From: Turicibacter faecis
GTDB lineage: Bacteria; Bacillota_I; Bacilli_A; MOL361; Turicibacteraceae
Assembly: GCF_037076425.1 (NCBI RefSeq)
Contig: NZ_AP028127.1
Location: 1,146,001 to 1,210,000 of the forward strand
Direction: 5' to 3'
DNA length: 64,000 nucleotides
In this document: positions 44,328 to 53,992 of the stretch, one piece after another
Layout of the letters: each line of letters starts with the position of its first letter
How positions within the stretch are numbered: the first letter of the stretch is position 1
The notes under the pieces: generated by a model
Database searches by the model: none
Told to the model about the DNA's origin: nothing
What the model saw: the letters and a program-made list of their open reading frames with translations, nothing else
Program-made: the position numbers and the translations under genes

Positions 44328-44525
44328 TTATGATTCTAAAATCCTTAATGCAGTTTCAACGGATTCATAAACCCCTTTTAAACGATTCATCTCAAATAGC
44401 GCCCCCTCAATTTCACTCATACTTTTCCCTTCAGAACGTAATCGGTCAATGAGATCCTGCGGGGCCTCATAACGCGATTGTAAATCCCGTTGGGCTTGTA
44501 ACAACTGTCTTCTTATCTCTCTCAT
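44328..44525 (-). CDS. Small hypothetical helical protein (65 aa)
   Basis: ATG at 44525 with GGGAG upstream, and its own terminator. It is a charged, amphipathic helical protein (REIRRQLLQAQRDLQSRYEA ... ETALRILES). Not recognised. The upstream region to about 44640 is very AT-rich and could carry its promoter. Confidence 0.65.
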   Translation of the reverse strand: MREIRRQLLQAQRDLQSRYEAPQDLIDRLRSEGKSMSEIEGALFEMNRLKGVYESVETALRILES

Positions 44526-44960
44526 AACAAACTCCCTTAATTATATTCTTCCCCATTTACTTAAAACCAAAGAAGTAAACGATATCATTGTAACATTTTT
44601 CACTTATTTTGTCAAATTTGATTTAAAAATAACCTAGTCGGACCCAGTTGACTCATTTCTAAAGAGAAAAAAAGGGAGAGGAGCCCGTTGTTTAAAAAAC
44701 TTTACGTTTCTTCCCCCTTTCATTAACACGACTAGATGCCCAACGACGACGTTTTACATCACCACTTAAATATTTATCTCCCTCATCTTTGAAGCCTTGA
44801 GCCCACCGTACACGTATCCGGTACGGCTATTCATAGAACAAACACGCTTTATTAGATGTTTTAACTCTTCTTTTGACACTAAGAGGATACCTAATACAAC
44901 AGTCTATCTCCTTACATCTCCTCAACTACTAAAGTTATTAGTCAGGCGAATGCTCAACTT
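44526..44960. other. Intergenic region with a possible gene remnant
   Basis: On the minus strand, 44692-44826 is an open stretch of 44 codons with no start codon that ends in a very basic tail (VKRRRWASSRVNERGKKRKV). It could be the end of a decayed gene, or chance. Nothing else is recognised. Confidence 0.3.
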
Positions 44961-45569
44961 TTACAGTAAGAAACAAAAGACAAGAACTGTTGAAAGGAGA
45001 TTTGCGCCCGCGTGAATCAAAATACCCGCAAAAAGGCTCCCGTCTGACTTCGTTTTCTTTAACCAGCCAAGTGTCCACCCGATACCGGCCGTTAATCCCA
45101 CAACTAAAAAAATAGGCCCAATGCTCTGATTTAAGACTGAAAAACAATGAATCAGTCCAAAAATCGTGGCCTGTAACAGATTTGCCCATCCCCAATTGAT
45201 CCATTGTCCAAACAATTCTAACAAAAATCCCCGAAAGAAGATCTCTTCCGAGAGAGCTGTTTGTATACAAGCCCACAAAACAAGGATTAAAATGTTTTGA
45301 ACGCTCCACCCACTTTCTAAAAAAGAATCCACAACAAATCCACTATAGGTTAAACATCCTGTCTGATAAAGCCAAAGATACGGAATAAAGACCCCAAGGC
45401 CGATAGCTGTAAACAAGATAAACATCCATTTGAGTGGCAATCCCTTACCTATTTTAAGTCCTATCCAAGAAAAGAAGCCGCTAAATGCTCGACGAGAGCA
45501 CACGTAATAAAGAAATGGAATCGCCATTAGCAAACCGACTTGTAATAAAGCACTTATAAGCTGATTCAT
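44961..45569 (-). CDS. CPBP-family intramembrane metalloprotease
   Basis: 202 residues from the ATG at 45569 (AGAGG about 9 bases upstream). Six or so membrane helices; the CPBP/Abi motifs are present: glutamates and Arg in LSEEIFFRGFLLELF, His in FGLIHCFSVLN and His in GILIHAGANLLS. The family includes Rce1-type proteases and bacteriocin-immunity proteins. No bacteriocin gene is visible nearby. Confidence 0.88.
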   Translation of the reverse strand: MNQLISALLQVGLLMAIPFLYYVCSRRAFSGFFSWIGLKIGKGLPLKWMFILFTAIGLGVFIPYLWLYQTGCLTYSGFVVDSFLESGWSVQNILILVLWACIQTALSEEIFFRGFLLELFGQWINWGWANLLQATIFGLIHCFSVLNQSIGPIFLVVGLTAGIGWTLGWLKKTKSDGSLFAGILIHAGANLLSTVLVFCFLL

Positions 45570-45594
45570 TAAAATCATCCTCTAACCCCCTGAC

Positions 45595-45633
45595 AGAAAA
45601 ATGATCCACTTGATGAAGTGGACCATTTTTTTC
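45595..45633 (-). terminator. Terminator of the NSS transporter gene
   Basis: On the minus strand AAAAATGGTCCACTT, CATC, AAGTGGATCATTTTT; strong stem plus T-run. Confidence 0.85.
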
Positions 45634-45643
45634 TATTCGTTTA

Positions 45644-47176
45644 CTATTCACTTTCGACTAAATTTGATGCTTCATTGTGAACGTGTTGATTTGAATATGA
45701 ATCTTCTTTACCCGGGATAAAACTCATTACTACCCCAACAACAATGGTTAAAACAACAACTCCCCATCCTCCGGCAACGAGGTGTGAAAGTGGATATCCC
45801 GAATAAGGCGTTTGAAGATTTGTGATTAAGTAAGTGATGCTAATAAATAAGAAAATGACAGGGCAAATATATTTAATGGCAATATCCCACCAAACGCCAT
45901 ATTTAAAATCTGTATTTTCATTTAAATACCCGCGTAATTTTTTAGCACCAAACATCCATCCCAAGGCGAGACATTCAACGAAGCCAATGGCGATTAAATT
46001 AAAATCATTGACGAAGTGATCGACAATATCTAACCAATAAAGTCCAGCACGTGTTGCAAAAATTAAGCTAGCTAAACATCCGATGACGCATAACCAAAGT
46101 GTTGTTTTCTCTTTGTTCCACCCAAATTTATCAACTACTGCTGTAATAATCGCCTCCATAATTGAGAAGGCTGAATCAATCGCAAGCGTGAATAACATAA
46201 GGAAAAAGACTAATGAGAATAAAATGACCCCAAGACTTCCTCCAGGCATTTGCCCAAGCGCTTCTGGATAGGTCACAAAGGCTAACATAATTCCCGTATG
46301 ACTCATATCAGAAATTGCAACACCACTAATTTGTGCTAAATAACCTAAAGTCCCGAAAGCGGCAAATCCAGATAAAAAACTGATTGCGGCATCAGCAAAC
46401 CCAATAATCATAGCATCTTTAGTTACTTCCGCATCCTTACTTAAGTAACTTCCGTAAGCGATCATGATTGAGAATAAGATACTTAAACTAAAAAATATTT
46501 GTCCATAAGCAGCCGCCCAAACATTAACATCGAGTAACTTAGACCAATCAGGTGTTAAGTAGTAACTTAATCCCTCCCAAGACCCTGGAAGCGTCACCGC
46601 ACGAACAATTAAAATTCCTAATAAAATGACAGGTAAAATAACGGTATACTTCACAATCTTTCCGACTGATGTGACACCATGACGAATACAATACCACATA
46701 CAAAACCATCCAATCACTAATGCAATAACAACAATTGGACTAAATCCACCTAAGTCAAACATACCACTTGAAACCTGTAAAACATCCCCCGTAAAAACAT
46801 CAGCAGCTGCTTTTTCCATCCAAGGTGATCGGAAAGATAATCCAACATAATCAATCACCCAAGCCAAAACAACCGAATAGTAGGCACAAATACAGAAGGC
46901 AGTAACCACCCCCCACCAACCAATCCATTCAAACTTCTTGTTAAGTTTGGCTAGTGCACCCGGTGCACCAGACTGAAATCTTTTTCCAATTGATAACTCA
47001 AGTGCTAATAATGGAATACCTGCTGTTAGCAAGGCCACAAAATAAGGGATTAAGAATGCGCCTCCTCCATTTTGATAGGCAATTCCCGGAAAACGCCAGG
47101 CATTTCCGAGTCCGACAGCCGATCCGATTGCCGCCATAATAAAGGTTTGTCTCGAACTCCATTGTTGACGTGCCAT
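45644..47176 (-). CDS. Neurotransmitter:sodium symporter family transporter
   Basis: 510 residues from the ATG at 47176 (AAGGGGGA upstream). It has about 11-12 membrane segments and the NSS N-terminal sodium-site motif MAAIGSAVGLGNAWRFPGIAY. SCYYSVV-like and SLSILFSIMIAYGSY segments carry further Na+/substrate contacts. Bacterial NSS members (LeuT, TnaT, MhsT) import amino acids with Na+. Substrate unknown. Monocistronic. Confidence 0.92.
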   Translation of the reverse strand: MARQQWSSRQTFIMAAIGSAVGLGNAWRFPGIAYQNGGGAFLIPYFVALLTAGIPLLALELSIGKRFQSGAPGALAKLNKKFEWIGWWGVVTAFCICAYYSVVLAWVIDYVGLSFRSPWMEKAAADVFTGDVLQVSSGMFDLGGFSPIVVIALVIGWFCMWYCIRHGVTSVGKIVKYTVILPVILLGILIVRAVTLPGSWEGLSYYLTPDWSKLLDVNVWAAAYGQIFFSLSILFSIMIAYGSYLSKDAEVTKDAMIIGFADAAISFLSGFAAFGTLGYLAQISGVAISDMSHTGIMLAFVTYPEALGQMPGGSLGVILFSLVFFLMLFTLAIDSAFSIMEAIITAVVDKFGWNKEKTTLWLCVIGCLASLIFATRAGLYWLDIVDHFVNDFNLIAIGFVECLALGWMFGAKKLRGYLNENTDFKYGVWWDIAIKYICPVIFLFISITYLITNLQTPYSGYPLSHLVAGGWGVVVLTIVVGVVMSFIPGKEDSYSNQHVHNEASNLVESE

Positions 47177-47342
47177 ACAAAATTCCCCCTTTTTCAATCA
47201 TTTAGTCCCCTTTTTACAGTAATTCTCTCTTTTCTCAATAAAATTTACCGTTTTAAGGCAACTACGGGTATTGTAACATATCCCAACAAGTTCGCAAGAC
47301 ACAAAAAGGACATTTTTTTAGGTGAAAAGGGTTTTAGCTCGC

Positions 47343-47379
47343 AAAAAAAGATGTCTCCTTGATTGGAAGACATCTTTTT
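47343..47379 (-). terminator. Terminator of the preQ1 operon
   Basis: On the minus strand AAAAAGATGTCTTCC ... GGAGACATCTTTTTTT, directly after the queF stop. Confidence 0.88.
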
Positions 47380-47387
47380 GCTTTTTT

Positions 47388-47885
47388 CTAGCGATTATCT
47401 ACTTTTTCTGGATATAAATCGTGATTCATCAAGCGATAGTTAGCCATTTCTTCGTATTTTGTTCCTGGACGTCCATAGTTACAATAAGGGTCAATACTAA
47501 TTCCACCACGAGGGGTAAATTTTCCCCAAACTTCAATATACTTTGGATCCATAAGACGAATTAAATCTTTCATAATGATGTTCATGCAATCTTCATGGAA
47601 ATCTCCGTGGTTACGAAAACTAAATAAATAAAGTTTTAACGATTTGCTCTCTACCATTTTTTGCCCAGGAATATAGGAAATATAAATCGTCGCAAAATCA
47701 GGCTGCCCCGTAATCGGACAAAGACTCGTAAATTCAGGACAGTTAAATTTCACAAAATAATCGTTATTCGGATGTTTATTATCGAATACTTCTAAAATCG
47801 TTGGATCATATTGATAGACATAGGCTGTTCCTTGATTTCCTAGTAAGGTAATTTCTTTTAATTCTTCTTTTTGACGACCGCTCAT
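47388..47885 (-). CDS. queF: PreQ0 reductase (NADPH-dependent 7-cyano-7-deazaguanine reductase)
   Basis: 165 residues, the short unimodular QueF. Catalytic Cys in [19 protein letters not shown] (about residue 56) and the E(S/L)K(S/A)-type motif [20 protein letters not shown] are intact. It reduces preQ0 nitrile to preQ1 with NADPH. Last gene of the queD-queE-folE-queC-queF operon; it starts 1 bp after queC. Confidence 0.95.
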   Translation of the reverse strand: MSGRQKEELKEITLLGNQGTAYVYQYDPTILEVFDNKHPNNDYFVKFNCPEFTSLCPITGQPDFATIYISYIPGQKMVESKSLKLYLFSFRNHGDFHEDCMNIIMKDLIRLMDPKYIEVWGKFTPRGGISIDPYCNYGRPGTKYEEMANYRLMNHDLYPEKVDNR

Positions 47886-47886
47886 C

Positions 47887-48546
47887 TTAGTTCCCCGCTT
47901 TCTTTTTCATTAAATAGTGGTCAAGCCCTCGTTGGCGTAATTGGCAAGCCGGGCATGTCCCACACCCACTTCCGATGATGCCTTCATAACATGTTAATGT
48001 TTTGGTCCGAATATAGTCAAATTGACCGAGTTGGTCGGCAAGCTCCCACGTTTCGGCTTTATTTAACCACATGAGGGGCGTGTGAATGACGAAATCCGTA
48101 TCCATACTTAAATTGAGTGTGACATTTAACGATTTGATAAAGATATCTCGACAATCGGGATAGCCGGAAAAATCGGTTTCGCAGACCCCTGTAATGAGGT
48201 GTTTAGCGCCTTTAACTTTAGCTAACACACCGGCAAAACTTAAAAATAATAAATTTCGCCCTTCGACAAAGGTTGAAGGAAGTTCCCCTTCCGCCCCTGG
48301 TGTAATGTCAATCTCTGAACGTGTTAATGCATTTGGAGCTAACTGATTCAATAAAGACATATCAAGAACATGATGTTCAATTCCTAATTCGTGACAGATT
48401 TCTTTTGCACACTGTAATTCGGCGATGTGACGTTGTTGGTAATCAAATGTAACCGCGATGACTTCATCAAACTGTTTTAACGCCCAAAATAAACAGGTGG
48501 TTGAATCTTGTCCCCCACTAAATACGACGACTGCTTTTTGTTTCAT
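47887..48546 (-). CDS. queC: PreQ0 synthase (7-cyano-7-deazaguanine synthase)
   Basis: 219 residues. PP-loop ATP-binding motif [17 protein letters not shown] at the N-terminus and the C-terminal zinc site [19 protein letters not shown] with four Cys. It converts CDG (7-carboxy-7-deazaguanine) to preQ0 using ATP and ammonia. GGAGAGAG-type ribosome site before the ATG. Operon position between folE and queF. Confidence 0.96.
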   Translation of the reverse strand: MKQKAVVVFSGGQDSTTCLFWALKQFDEVIAVTFDYQQRHIAELQCAKEICHELGIEHHVLDMSLLNQLAPNALTRSEIDITPGAEGELPSTFVEGRNLLFLSFAGVLAKVKGAKHLITGVCETDFSGYPDCRDIFIKSLNVTLNLSMDTDFVIHTPLMWLNKAETWELADQLGQFDYIRTKTLTCYEGIIGSGCGTCPACQLRQRGLDHYLMKKKAGN

Positions 48547-48558
48547 GATTCTCTCTCC

Positions 48559-49152
48559 TTAATTCAGTAGCATAAGCCACTCTTGTCTTAAACTTGCGTC
48601 TTGTTCGATTTTGTTCCCTCGATACGTGAGGGTGGTAGTCGAGGTTCCTGGTTTTTTTATGCCTCGGGCCGTCATACAACTATGCTCTCCCTCAATTTTA
48701 ATCATAATTGCTTCGCTTCCCGTAATTTTTTCGATAATTTCGGCGATTTCTTCCCCGATGCGCTCTTGAAGTTGTAATCGTCGCCCAACCATATCCGCAA
48801 TACGCGCTATCTTACTTAACCCGATGACCTTGTCTTTTGGCAAATAAGCAACGCTCACCGTCAGGTTATACATCAAGGCTAAATGATGCTCACAATAACT
48901 AAAAATCGGAATATCTCGCACGATGACGACTTGATGGGGGGAGTTAGCGACCTCTTCCTCTTCAAAAGTGGTCCCAAATAAGTGAACCATCTCCTCATTA
49001 CTCACCGTCATCCCGGCAAAAACCTCTTCATACATTTTGGCCACCCGTTTCGGTGTCTCTCTTAGTCCTTCACGCGTCGGATCATCCCCGAGTGCAACTA
49101 AAATCTCTCGAATACATGCTTCAATTTTTTCAGTATCAATCTGACGTTTCAT
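48559..49152 (-). CDS. folE: GTP cyclohydrolase I
   Basis: 197 residues. The zinc ligands and catalytic region are present: [20 protein letters not shown] and [15 protein letters not shown]. It converts GTP to dihydroneopterin triphosphate, the first step toward both folate and queuosine. Placement in this operon shows it supplies QueD. Starts 1 bp after queE stop. Confidence 0.95.
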   Translation of the reverse strand: MKRQIDTEKIEACIREILVALGDDPTREGLRETPKRVAKMYEEVFAGMTVSNEEMVHLFGTTFEEEEVANSPHQVVIVRDIPIFSYCEHHLALMYNLTVSVAYLPKDKVIGLSKIARIADMVGRRLQLQERIGEEIAEIIEKITGSEAIMIKIEGEHSCMTARGIKKPGTSTTTLTYRGNKIEQDASLRQEWLMLLN

Positions 49153-49153
49153 G

Positions 49154-49822
49154 TTAAACTCCCCTCATCTCTTTTGGCCAAATATATTTGTGTAATTGGA
49201 GTTGCAAGCGAACATCATTTAACTGCTTCTCTTTCATAAACGCCACCACTTCTGCCGGGGAAATCAAATCCGTGACTGGGCTAAAATAGACCGGGCAACG
49301 TGTCGATAACTGCGACTGTTTTATTACCGAAAGCGCGTCCTGTAAGTCCGTCTCACTCGCAATAACAAATTTATAAACATCTTTTTGATCGACAACAGTT
49401 AGATTATTTAGGCACATGTGACGATTCATTCGGCTCTCCCCACCTTTATAGTCGATAATAAAGTGGACGTTTTGTTCCTTATATCGATGTTTTAATGGGG
49501 TGATATCGATGGATCCATTCGTTTCAATATGAATCACTAAACGATCATCTTGGACTAATCGATCCAACAAGTGCCCAATGCCGGGTTGAATTAACGGTTC
49601 CCCACCGGTTAAGGTCACGTTTTTAACATTCGCCTCTTGAATCCACTGGTAAATGTCTTCTACTCCCATTTTTGTAACACAACTCGTTCCATCCCATGAG
49701 TAGGTAGTATCGCACCAAGCACATCTTAAATTACAATCAGAAAAGCGGACGAAGGCGGCTAACTCGCCTGATGTCGGACCTTCTCCATCAATCGAGACGA
49801 ACGTTTCAATTACTTTGAACAT
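49154..49822 (-). CDS. queE: CDG synthase (radical SAM)
   Basis: 222 residues from the ATG at 49822 (GGAGG 7 bases upstream; the frame further up is inside queD). The radical-SAM cluster motif is [13 protein letters not shown], Cys-x3-Cys-x2-Cys, with glycine-rich [11 protein letters not shown] next. It rearranges 6-carboxytetrahydropterin to 7-carboxy-7-deazaguanine. Overlaps queD by 13 bases, so translation is probably coupled. Confidence 0.95.
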   Translation of the reverse strand: MFKVIETFVSIDGEGPTSGELAAFVRFSDCNLRCAWCDTTYSWDGTSCVTKMGVEDIYQWIQEANVKNVTLTGGEPLIQPGIGHLLDRLVQDDRLVIHIETNGSIDITPLKHRYKEQNVHFIIDYKGGESRMNRHMCLNNLTVVDQKDVYKFVIASETDLQDALSVIKQSQLSTRCPVYFSPVTDLISPAEVVAFMKEKQLNDVRLQLQLHKYIWPKEMRGV

Positions 49823-50253
49823 GAATATTCCTCCGTATAAATACAACTATTCGTTGGGGTTTCAAATAACTCTACCTCAGTGACGGCTACCCCATCTGCT
49901 TTTAAATTTCGATAAATGTCGCGTGACATTTCCTCAGCTGTTGGTCGATAGGGAACAAAGACGATTTCAAACGCAAGTCCTGATTCTTCTAATTTTTTGG
50001 CGACTTCTTTCCCCTCTTCGCTCGCCTCAACGACTAACTTGTGATCAAAGCGATCATGAATCTTTTTAAGGGCTTCTTTGACCGATGAAAAATCATCGAC
50101 CATTCCTCGTAAGTGACCCGTTTCATGCAAATCTTGACTTGAAACTTTAACGACTAATCGATAACGATGCCCATGAATATTTTTACACTTTCCTTGATAT
50201 CCGCTTAAATAATGCGCAGTATCAAATTGAATTTCACTTTTTAATGTAAACAT
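49810..50253 (-). CDS. queD: 6-carboxytetrahydropterin synthase
   Basis: 147 residues. Zinc-binding and catalytic residues of the PTPS fold: FDTAHYLSGYQGKCKNIHGHRYRL carries the His ligands and the Cys, shown here as HYLSGYQGKCKNIHGH; C-terminal TPTNSCIYTEEY holds the substrate Glu. It makes 6-carboxytetrahydropterin from dihydroneopterin triphosphate. First gene of the operon, AGGAGAG before the ATG, behind a preQ1 riboswitch. Confidence 0.95.
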   Translation of the reverse strand: MFTLKSEIQFDTAHYLSGYQGKCKNIHGHRYRLVVKVSSQDLHETGHLRGMVDDFSSVKEALKKIHDRFDHKLVVEASEEGKEVAKKLEESGLAFEIVFVPYRPTAEEMSRDIYRNLKADGVAVTEVELFETPTNSCIYTEEYSCSK

Positions 50254-50270
50254 CTGTCTCTCTCCTACCT

Positions 50271-50325
50271 AAAAAAAGTTCCCGTTTATCCTGAACTAGA
50301 CAGATAAAAGGGAACTTTTTTATTC
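50271..50325 (-). terminator. Second terminator hairpin between the preQ1 switch and queD
   Basis: AAAAAAGTTCCC ... GGGAACTTTTTTT encloses a further TTTATC-like stem. It ends only about 18 bases before the queD start and after the riboswitch's own terminator. Symmetric A/T runs allow either direction, but on the minus strand it would cut off the whole operon unless controlled. Confidence 0.75.
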
Positions 50326-50353
50326 TAAAGACGCTCAGTGAACGTCATCATTA

Positions 50354-50379
50354 TAAAAAAGGGCGCCTATAGGCACCCG
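50354..50379 (-). terminator. PreQ1 riboswitch terminator
   Basis: On the minus strand GGGTGCC-TATA-GGCGCCC then TTTTTT. Its 5' arm GCCTA can instead pair with TAGGC at the 3' end of the aptamer, giving an antiterminator that ligand binding would block. Confidence 0.85.
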
Positions 50380-50398
50380 TTGTTTTTATCGATATGAG

Positions 50399-50440
50399 CC
50401 TAGTTTTGTTTTAAGACAGGATGGTCTGAATGAACTGTCT
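50399..50440 (-). ncRNA. PreQ1-I riboswitch
   Basis: Read on the minus strand: P1 AGACAG (50440-50435) pairs with CTGTCT (50419-50414); the loop holds GACC; the A-rich tail TAAAACAAAACTAGG follows. This matches the preQ1-I class, where the tail lies in the minor groove of P1 and its AGG pairs with the loop CC as a pseudoknot. The gene context (preQ1 biosynthesis immediately downstream) fits, and the predicted logic is OFF with preQ1. Confidence 0.85.
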
Positions 50441-50515
50441 ATTAAAATGAACCTCCTATTTATACCATAGTTAGCGAATGATGACAAGTCATTGTGTTTA
50501 TTTTTTGACAGAAAA

Positions 50516-50550
50516 AGCCGGTTGATTAACATTCTTCCATCAACCGGCGC
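50516..50550 (-). terminator. Terminator of the serine hydrolase operon
   Basis: On the minus strand GCCGGTTGAT ... ATCAACCGGC then TTTTTC. Confidence 0.88.
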
Positions 50551-50559
50551 TCTTTTATT

Positions 50560-51696
50560 TTAAGAAGTTTCTTTCTCTGCTAAAACTAAACGTGCAAAGT
50601 TATACGCCATATACATATCACTCTCATCATGATTCGTTAAGAGAATAACGGTCACTTTATCTTCTTGATGGCGCAAAAACATTGAATGCCAACCGATAAG
50701 ATTTCCGGTGTGTGACACGGTATTTTCAACCCCTGCATTGACAAACCATCCATAACCATAAGCCGAGGTTCCGATGGTTGAATACGCCTGGGTCATGAGA
50801 CGATAACTTTCGCCTGAAATGAGGGTATTTTCCCGTAAGGCACGATCATACTTGTATAAGTCCATCGCAGTTGAATGGAGACCTCCTGATGAATAACCGA
50901 ACGAGGGGTGTAAGACTTTAGCCTCGTCCCCATTGGCAATGTTTCCATTATACGCGGTGGCGAGATGCTCAATTTTTTCACCTGAAACATTCAGTCCAGA
51001 ATCCGTCATCCCTGCCGGTTGAAAGATGTGTTCTTCTAAATAATCTGAATACGTCTGTCCACTCACTTGTTCAACAATCGCCCCTAACACGTCGTACCCT
51101 AAATTCGAATAAATAGACTGGGTTCCGGGTTCTTCGTAATAAAGGTTTGATGCCTTAAATGCCGGTGCAATGACGTCCATCACCGAGACTTCTCGTGAGT
51201 AATCGGTTAAATCATCGCCAGAATAAAGTCCCGAGGTATGTGTGAGTAATTGATGAATCGTAATTTGATCGGCGTGAGGCATATCCGGAAAGTACGACTC
51301 AATCGTTTGATCGAGGGAGAGTTTCCCCTCTTCGACTAATTGTAAAATACTCACAGCGACAAATGATTTAGAAACCGAGGCAATGTGGAATTGATGATCG
51401 ACACTCATCGCTTCTTGATTCTTGACATTTGCCATTCCGTAAGGTTGTAATAAAACCATTTCACCTTCGCTTGCCACTAAGGCGACACCATTGAAAGCGC
51501 GTTCCTTTAAATAAGCATCCAAGGACTGAGCCAGTGTCTGATAATGACCAGACATTACCGTTGTGGTGTTTTCTTGTTCTTCTACTTGTTTGGACGATTT
51601 CTCCCGTGCTTCTTCGTTTAAATGAGTGGTCGTCGCGCATCCTCCAAAGAGGGTCAGGACTGCCACTAAACAAATACACCCGACTCTTTTTTTCAT
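50560..51696 (-). CDS. Beta-lactamase-fold serine hydrolase, lipoprotein
   Basis: 378 residues from the ATG at 51696 (GGGAGGAATT upstream). A lipoprotein signal ends LTLFGGCATT (lipobox Cys near residue 20). Penicillin-binding-protein-like catalytic motifs: SxxK in HIASVSKSFVAVS, YxN in IYSNLGYDVLG, and HTG in VSHTGNLIGWHS. This is the class C beta-lactamase/EstB/D-aminopeptidase family outside the membrane; probably an esterase or peptidase rather than an antibiotic hydrolase. Follows the 51717-52223 gene by 20 bp. Confidence 0.9.
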   Translation of the reverse strand: MKKRVGCICLVAVLTLFGGCATTTHLNEEAREKSSKQVEEQENTTTVMSGHYQTLAQSLDAYLKERAFNGVALVASEGEMVLLQPYGMANVKNQEAMSVDHQFHIASVSKSFVAVSILQLVEEGKLSLDQTIESYFPDMPHADQITIHQLLTHTSGLYSGDDLTDYSREVSVMDVIAPAFKASNLYYEEPGTQSIYSNLGYDVLGAIVEQVSGQTYSDYLEEHIFQPAGMTDSGLNVSGEKIEHLATAYNGNIANGDEAKVLHPSFGYSSGGLHSTAMDLYKYDRALRENTLISGESYRLMTQAYSTIGTSAYGYGWFVNAGVENTVSHTGNLIGWHSMFLRHQEDKVTVILLTNHDESDMYMAYNFARLVLAEKETS

Positions 51697-51716
51697 AATT
51701 CCTCCCACGGTTGCCT

Positions 51717-52223
51717 TTATTGGGCCACTCCAGTCATGAGCAATTGGTTAAAGCGTGAAATAATCTCTTGATTAGGGTGAACCGATAAATATTTTTCAAA
51801 AACTAATCGTGCGCTTGTGTGATTCATCTCATGTAGCGGGATATCCACCGAAATCTCACGGGCATTCACCCAAAAGGATGCTTGATTTGATTCGCTAGTT
51901 TCCATCCCCAACGCGTAAATTCCTAAATCAGAACAAATATAACAAGGACTGTTTTTTGCTTCTTCGCAAAATGGATGAATGTCCCCGTTCAAATCTAATT
52001 GTGCTTTGATATTTTCCATCGGATTTAAAAATTCTAAATGGATGTGATGGATTGGAAACATACATCGTTTCACTTGGACTGAGATTTCATTATGAGCGAC
52101 TTCTTTAATTTCTAAACACACATGATCGTTTTCATAATAAGGCGGATTGTGTCGTAAATGTTCCACCCCGTACTCTCCTTCAACTGATACTGATTTCAAA
52201 TAATTAATAAACTTATAAATCAT
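51717..52223 (-). CDS. Hypothetical protein (168 aa) upstream of the serine hydrolase
   Basis: Start at ATG 52223 (GAGGTG upstream; two earlier start options exist). Mixed beta/alpha protein with VCLEIKEVAHNEISVQVKRC and a Cys pair in SPCYICSDLGIYA. No signal peptide. Unrecognised. It shares a transcript with the lipoprotein hydrolase by spacing. Confidence 0.65.
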   Translation of the reverse strand: MIYKFINYLKSVSVEGEYGVEHLRHNPPYYENDHVCLEIKEVAHNEISVQVKRCMFPIHHIHLEFLNPMENIKAQLDLNGDIHPFCEEAKNSPCYICSDLGIYALGMETSESNQASFWVNAREISVDIPLHEMNHTSARLVFEKYLSVHPNQEIISRFNQLLMTGVAQ

Positions 52224-52232
52224 TTTCATCAC

Positions 52233-52625
52233 CTCAGATTAAATCCGTCTAAATAAAGAGACATTATCTAGACGCTTGTTGAACTTAAACCCTGTTCCCT
52301 TAATTAATCTATGCCAACTTATCACAAACTATGATACTTGAGGGATGAATCTCAATCTTTTTCTTAAGAAAGGAATATAGAAAAGGTGAGTCGCCTTTAA
52401 CGCCTCACCCTCATCATACACATAATTCGAATCTGCTGTTCTTATCGTGATTCCATCTTCCAAAAAACACTGTTTGCACTAAACGTGACACTTAACATGG
52501 ACGAACCCATGAAAATTTATAGACTTTTATTCCAGTCGAAGGGGGTAAGACTAGAAGTTTCGTATTATATTTCAAGCCAAATGTATAGGTGAACCATTCG
52601 AAACATTAAATCAATGTTTTTAAGG
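52233..52625. other. Intergenic region, one weak hairpin
   Basis: A GGTGAG...CTCACC stem near 52385-52410 is the only structure seen. No gene supported. Confidence 0.4.
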
Positions 52626-52995
52626 TTACTCCCCCGTAAACATATCATCCATTTTGCTCATCCTTGTCGTATTAAATGATGCAAGATTGAACTCCTGCAA
52701 TTCACTACAACCATTAAACATATAACTCCTATCTTGTACAGTACTTGTATCTAGACCACTTAAATCAATGATGTTTAATGGTGTTCTGCTAATAAGAGAG
52801 CTCCTTAAATCCGTTGTTTCTAACATTACTTTTTAGTAATTAACCGTTTCAAATTTAAGAGCCATCGGTGAGCTAGGAAACTTGTCTTCAAGATATTTTT
52901 AAATTATTTTATTTTCTCTCAGACTTCCCTACAATATAAATCTTCGTATCAGCACTGTCTCCCTTCTAGCTATTTAATCCAGCACTATCATCCGA
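52626..52995 (-). pseudogene. Decayed BspA-like (DUF285) gene
   Basis: The piece 52626-52826 reads like the family (LNIIDLSGLDTSTVQDRSYM, then MFNGCSELQEFNLASFNTT). Upstream to about 52995 the DNA still encodes, with stops, DWKYSDDSAGLNS-stop and DTKIYIVGKS, which align with the N-terminal WDYDDTxPDKYILNGW and EIYIPGEY of the intact genes at 55710 and 59182. It is broken by several stop codons and shifts and truncated after one repeat. A relic of the same gene family. Confidence 0.75.
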
Positions 52996-53013
52996 ATACT
53001 TCCAATCGTGAGA

Positions 53014-53060
53014 TGAAAAAAGGTGATTCTCTCAAGGACGGAATCACCTTTTTTCATCTC
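53014..53060 (-). terminator. Terminator of the RHH coiled-coil gene
   Basis: AAAAAAGGTGATTC ... GAATCACCTTTTTT, strong symmetrical hairpin overlapping the stop region. Confidence 0.9.
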
Positions 53061-53913
53061 ACGATTCTTCTTCAGTTAGATTTCTCATTTTTTCAAGTTT
53101 TTTTTGATACTCCGCTTGTAACAATGCTCTTTTGGCCTCTTCTTCTTTTTTTAGTTGTTCTATTTCTTTTAAATAGTCTGCTTTTAATTGGAGATTTAGT
53201 TCTTGATAGTTTAATGCTTGCTCTTTTTTTACAATTTCGAGGTGTTGATTTAATGCCTCTCGTTCTTTTACGAGTAAGGCTTGTTGTCTTTCTTCTTGCG
53301 CTTTGATTTCGTTTCTTTTTAACTCTAATTGAGTCGTTAACCGCTTAATCTCCTCCATTTGATCTGCTACTTCTGCCTTTAGTTTAGCAACTTCTTCTCG
53401 TGTGGCCTTTGCTGAGTCAAGAATCACTTTGGTTTGCGCCGCTTCTCGCTCTAATTCTGTATTTTTTTGACGCAACAAATCGTTTAAATCCTTGAAGTTC
53501 CTTTCTTCTTCTTTATACGTCGTCACGGTCTGCTTTAACCCTTTTACCTCGTCTTTTAATTGTTGAATAACCTTTTCTTTTTCGCTTAATTGTTCGAGAC
53601 TTTCTTTTAGCTTTTCAATTTCTTCTTCTTGTTTAATTAATTGTTGATTCTCCTTATTTTTAAGAGCTAACTCCCGAATCTTTTGGCGCTCCATCAGATG
53701 AATATAAATATCCGTCATGCGTTTTGTAATTTGTTGTAATTCTTCAACTTCTTGTTGAAATTGTTGGGATTCTCCTCCCATTTGATTCAATTCAAATTGC
53801 GCCACTAATAATTGCATTAAATCTTTATTATTAACTCCCGTTTCCTGTGCTAATTCAATAAATCGCTGTTTTAATTCCTCATCAATTCGTACACTTAATA
53901 CTGTATCCGCCAT
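53059..53913 (-). CDS. Ribbon-helix-helix protein with long coiled coil
   Basis: 284 residues from the ATG at 53913 (AAGGTGAG upstream). The N-terminus (DTVLSVRIDEELKQRFIELA) is an Arc/MetJ/CopG-type ribbon-helix-helix domain. Residues about 55-284 are one almost continuous coiled coil (e.g. EEEIEKLKESLEQLSEKEKV, LEREAAQTKVILDSAKATRE). The layout parallels plasmid KfrA-like DNA-organising proteins, though KfrA has a different DNA-binding domain. Upstream clustered dyads suggest autoregulation and possibly a centromere-like site. Role in partition or nucleoid organisation is inference. Confidence 0.8.
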   Translation of the reverse strand: MADTVLSVRIDEELKQRFIELAQETGVNNKDLMQLLVAQFELNQMGGESQQFQQEVEELQQITKRMTDIYIHLMERQKIRELALKNKENQQLIKQEEEIEKLKESLEQLSEKEKVIQQLKDEVKGLKQTVTTYKEEERNFKDLNDLLRQKNTELEREAAQTKVILDSAKATREEVAKLKAEVADQMEEIKRLTTQLELKRNEIKAQEERQQALLVKEREALNQHLEIVKKEQALNYQELNLQLKADYLKEIEQLKKEEEAKRALLQAEYQKKLEKMRNLTEEES

Positions 53914-53992
53914 TTTCTCACCTTTTTTATTTCTTTTTTCTCTATTATACCTCATTCTTATTCTTTTTTCTACCCCTCCACTTATCCGCGCC

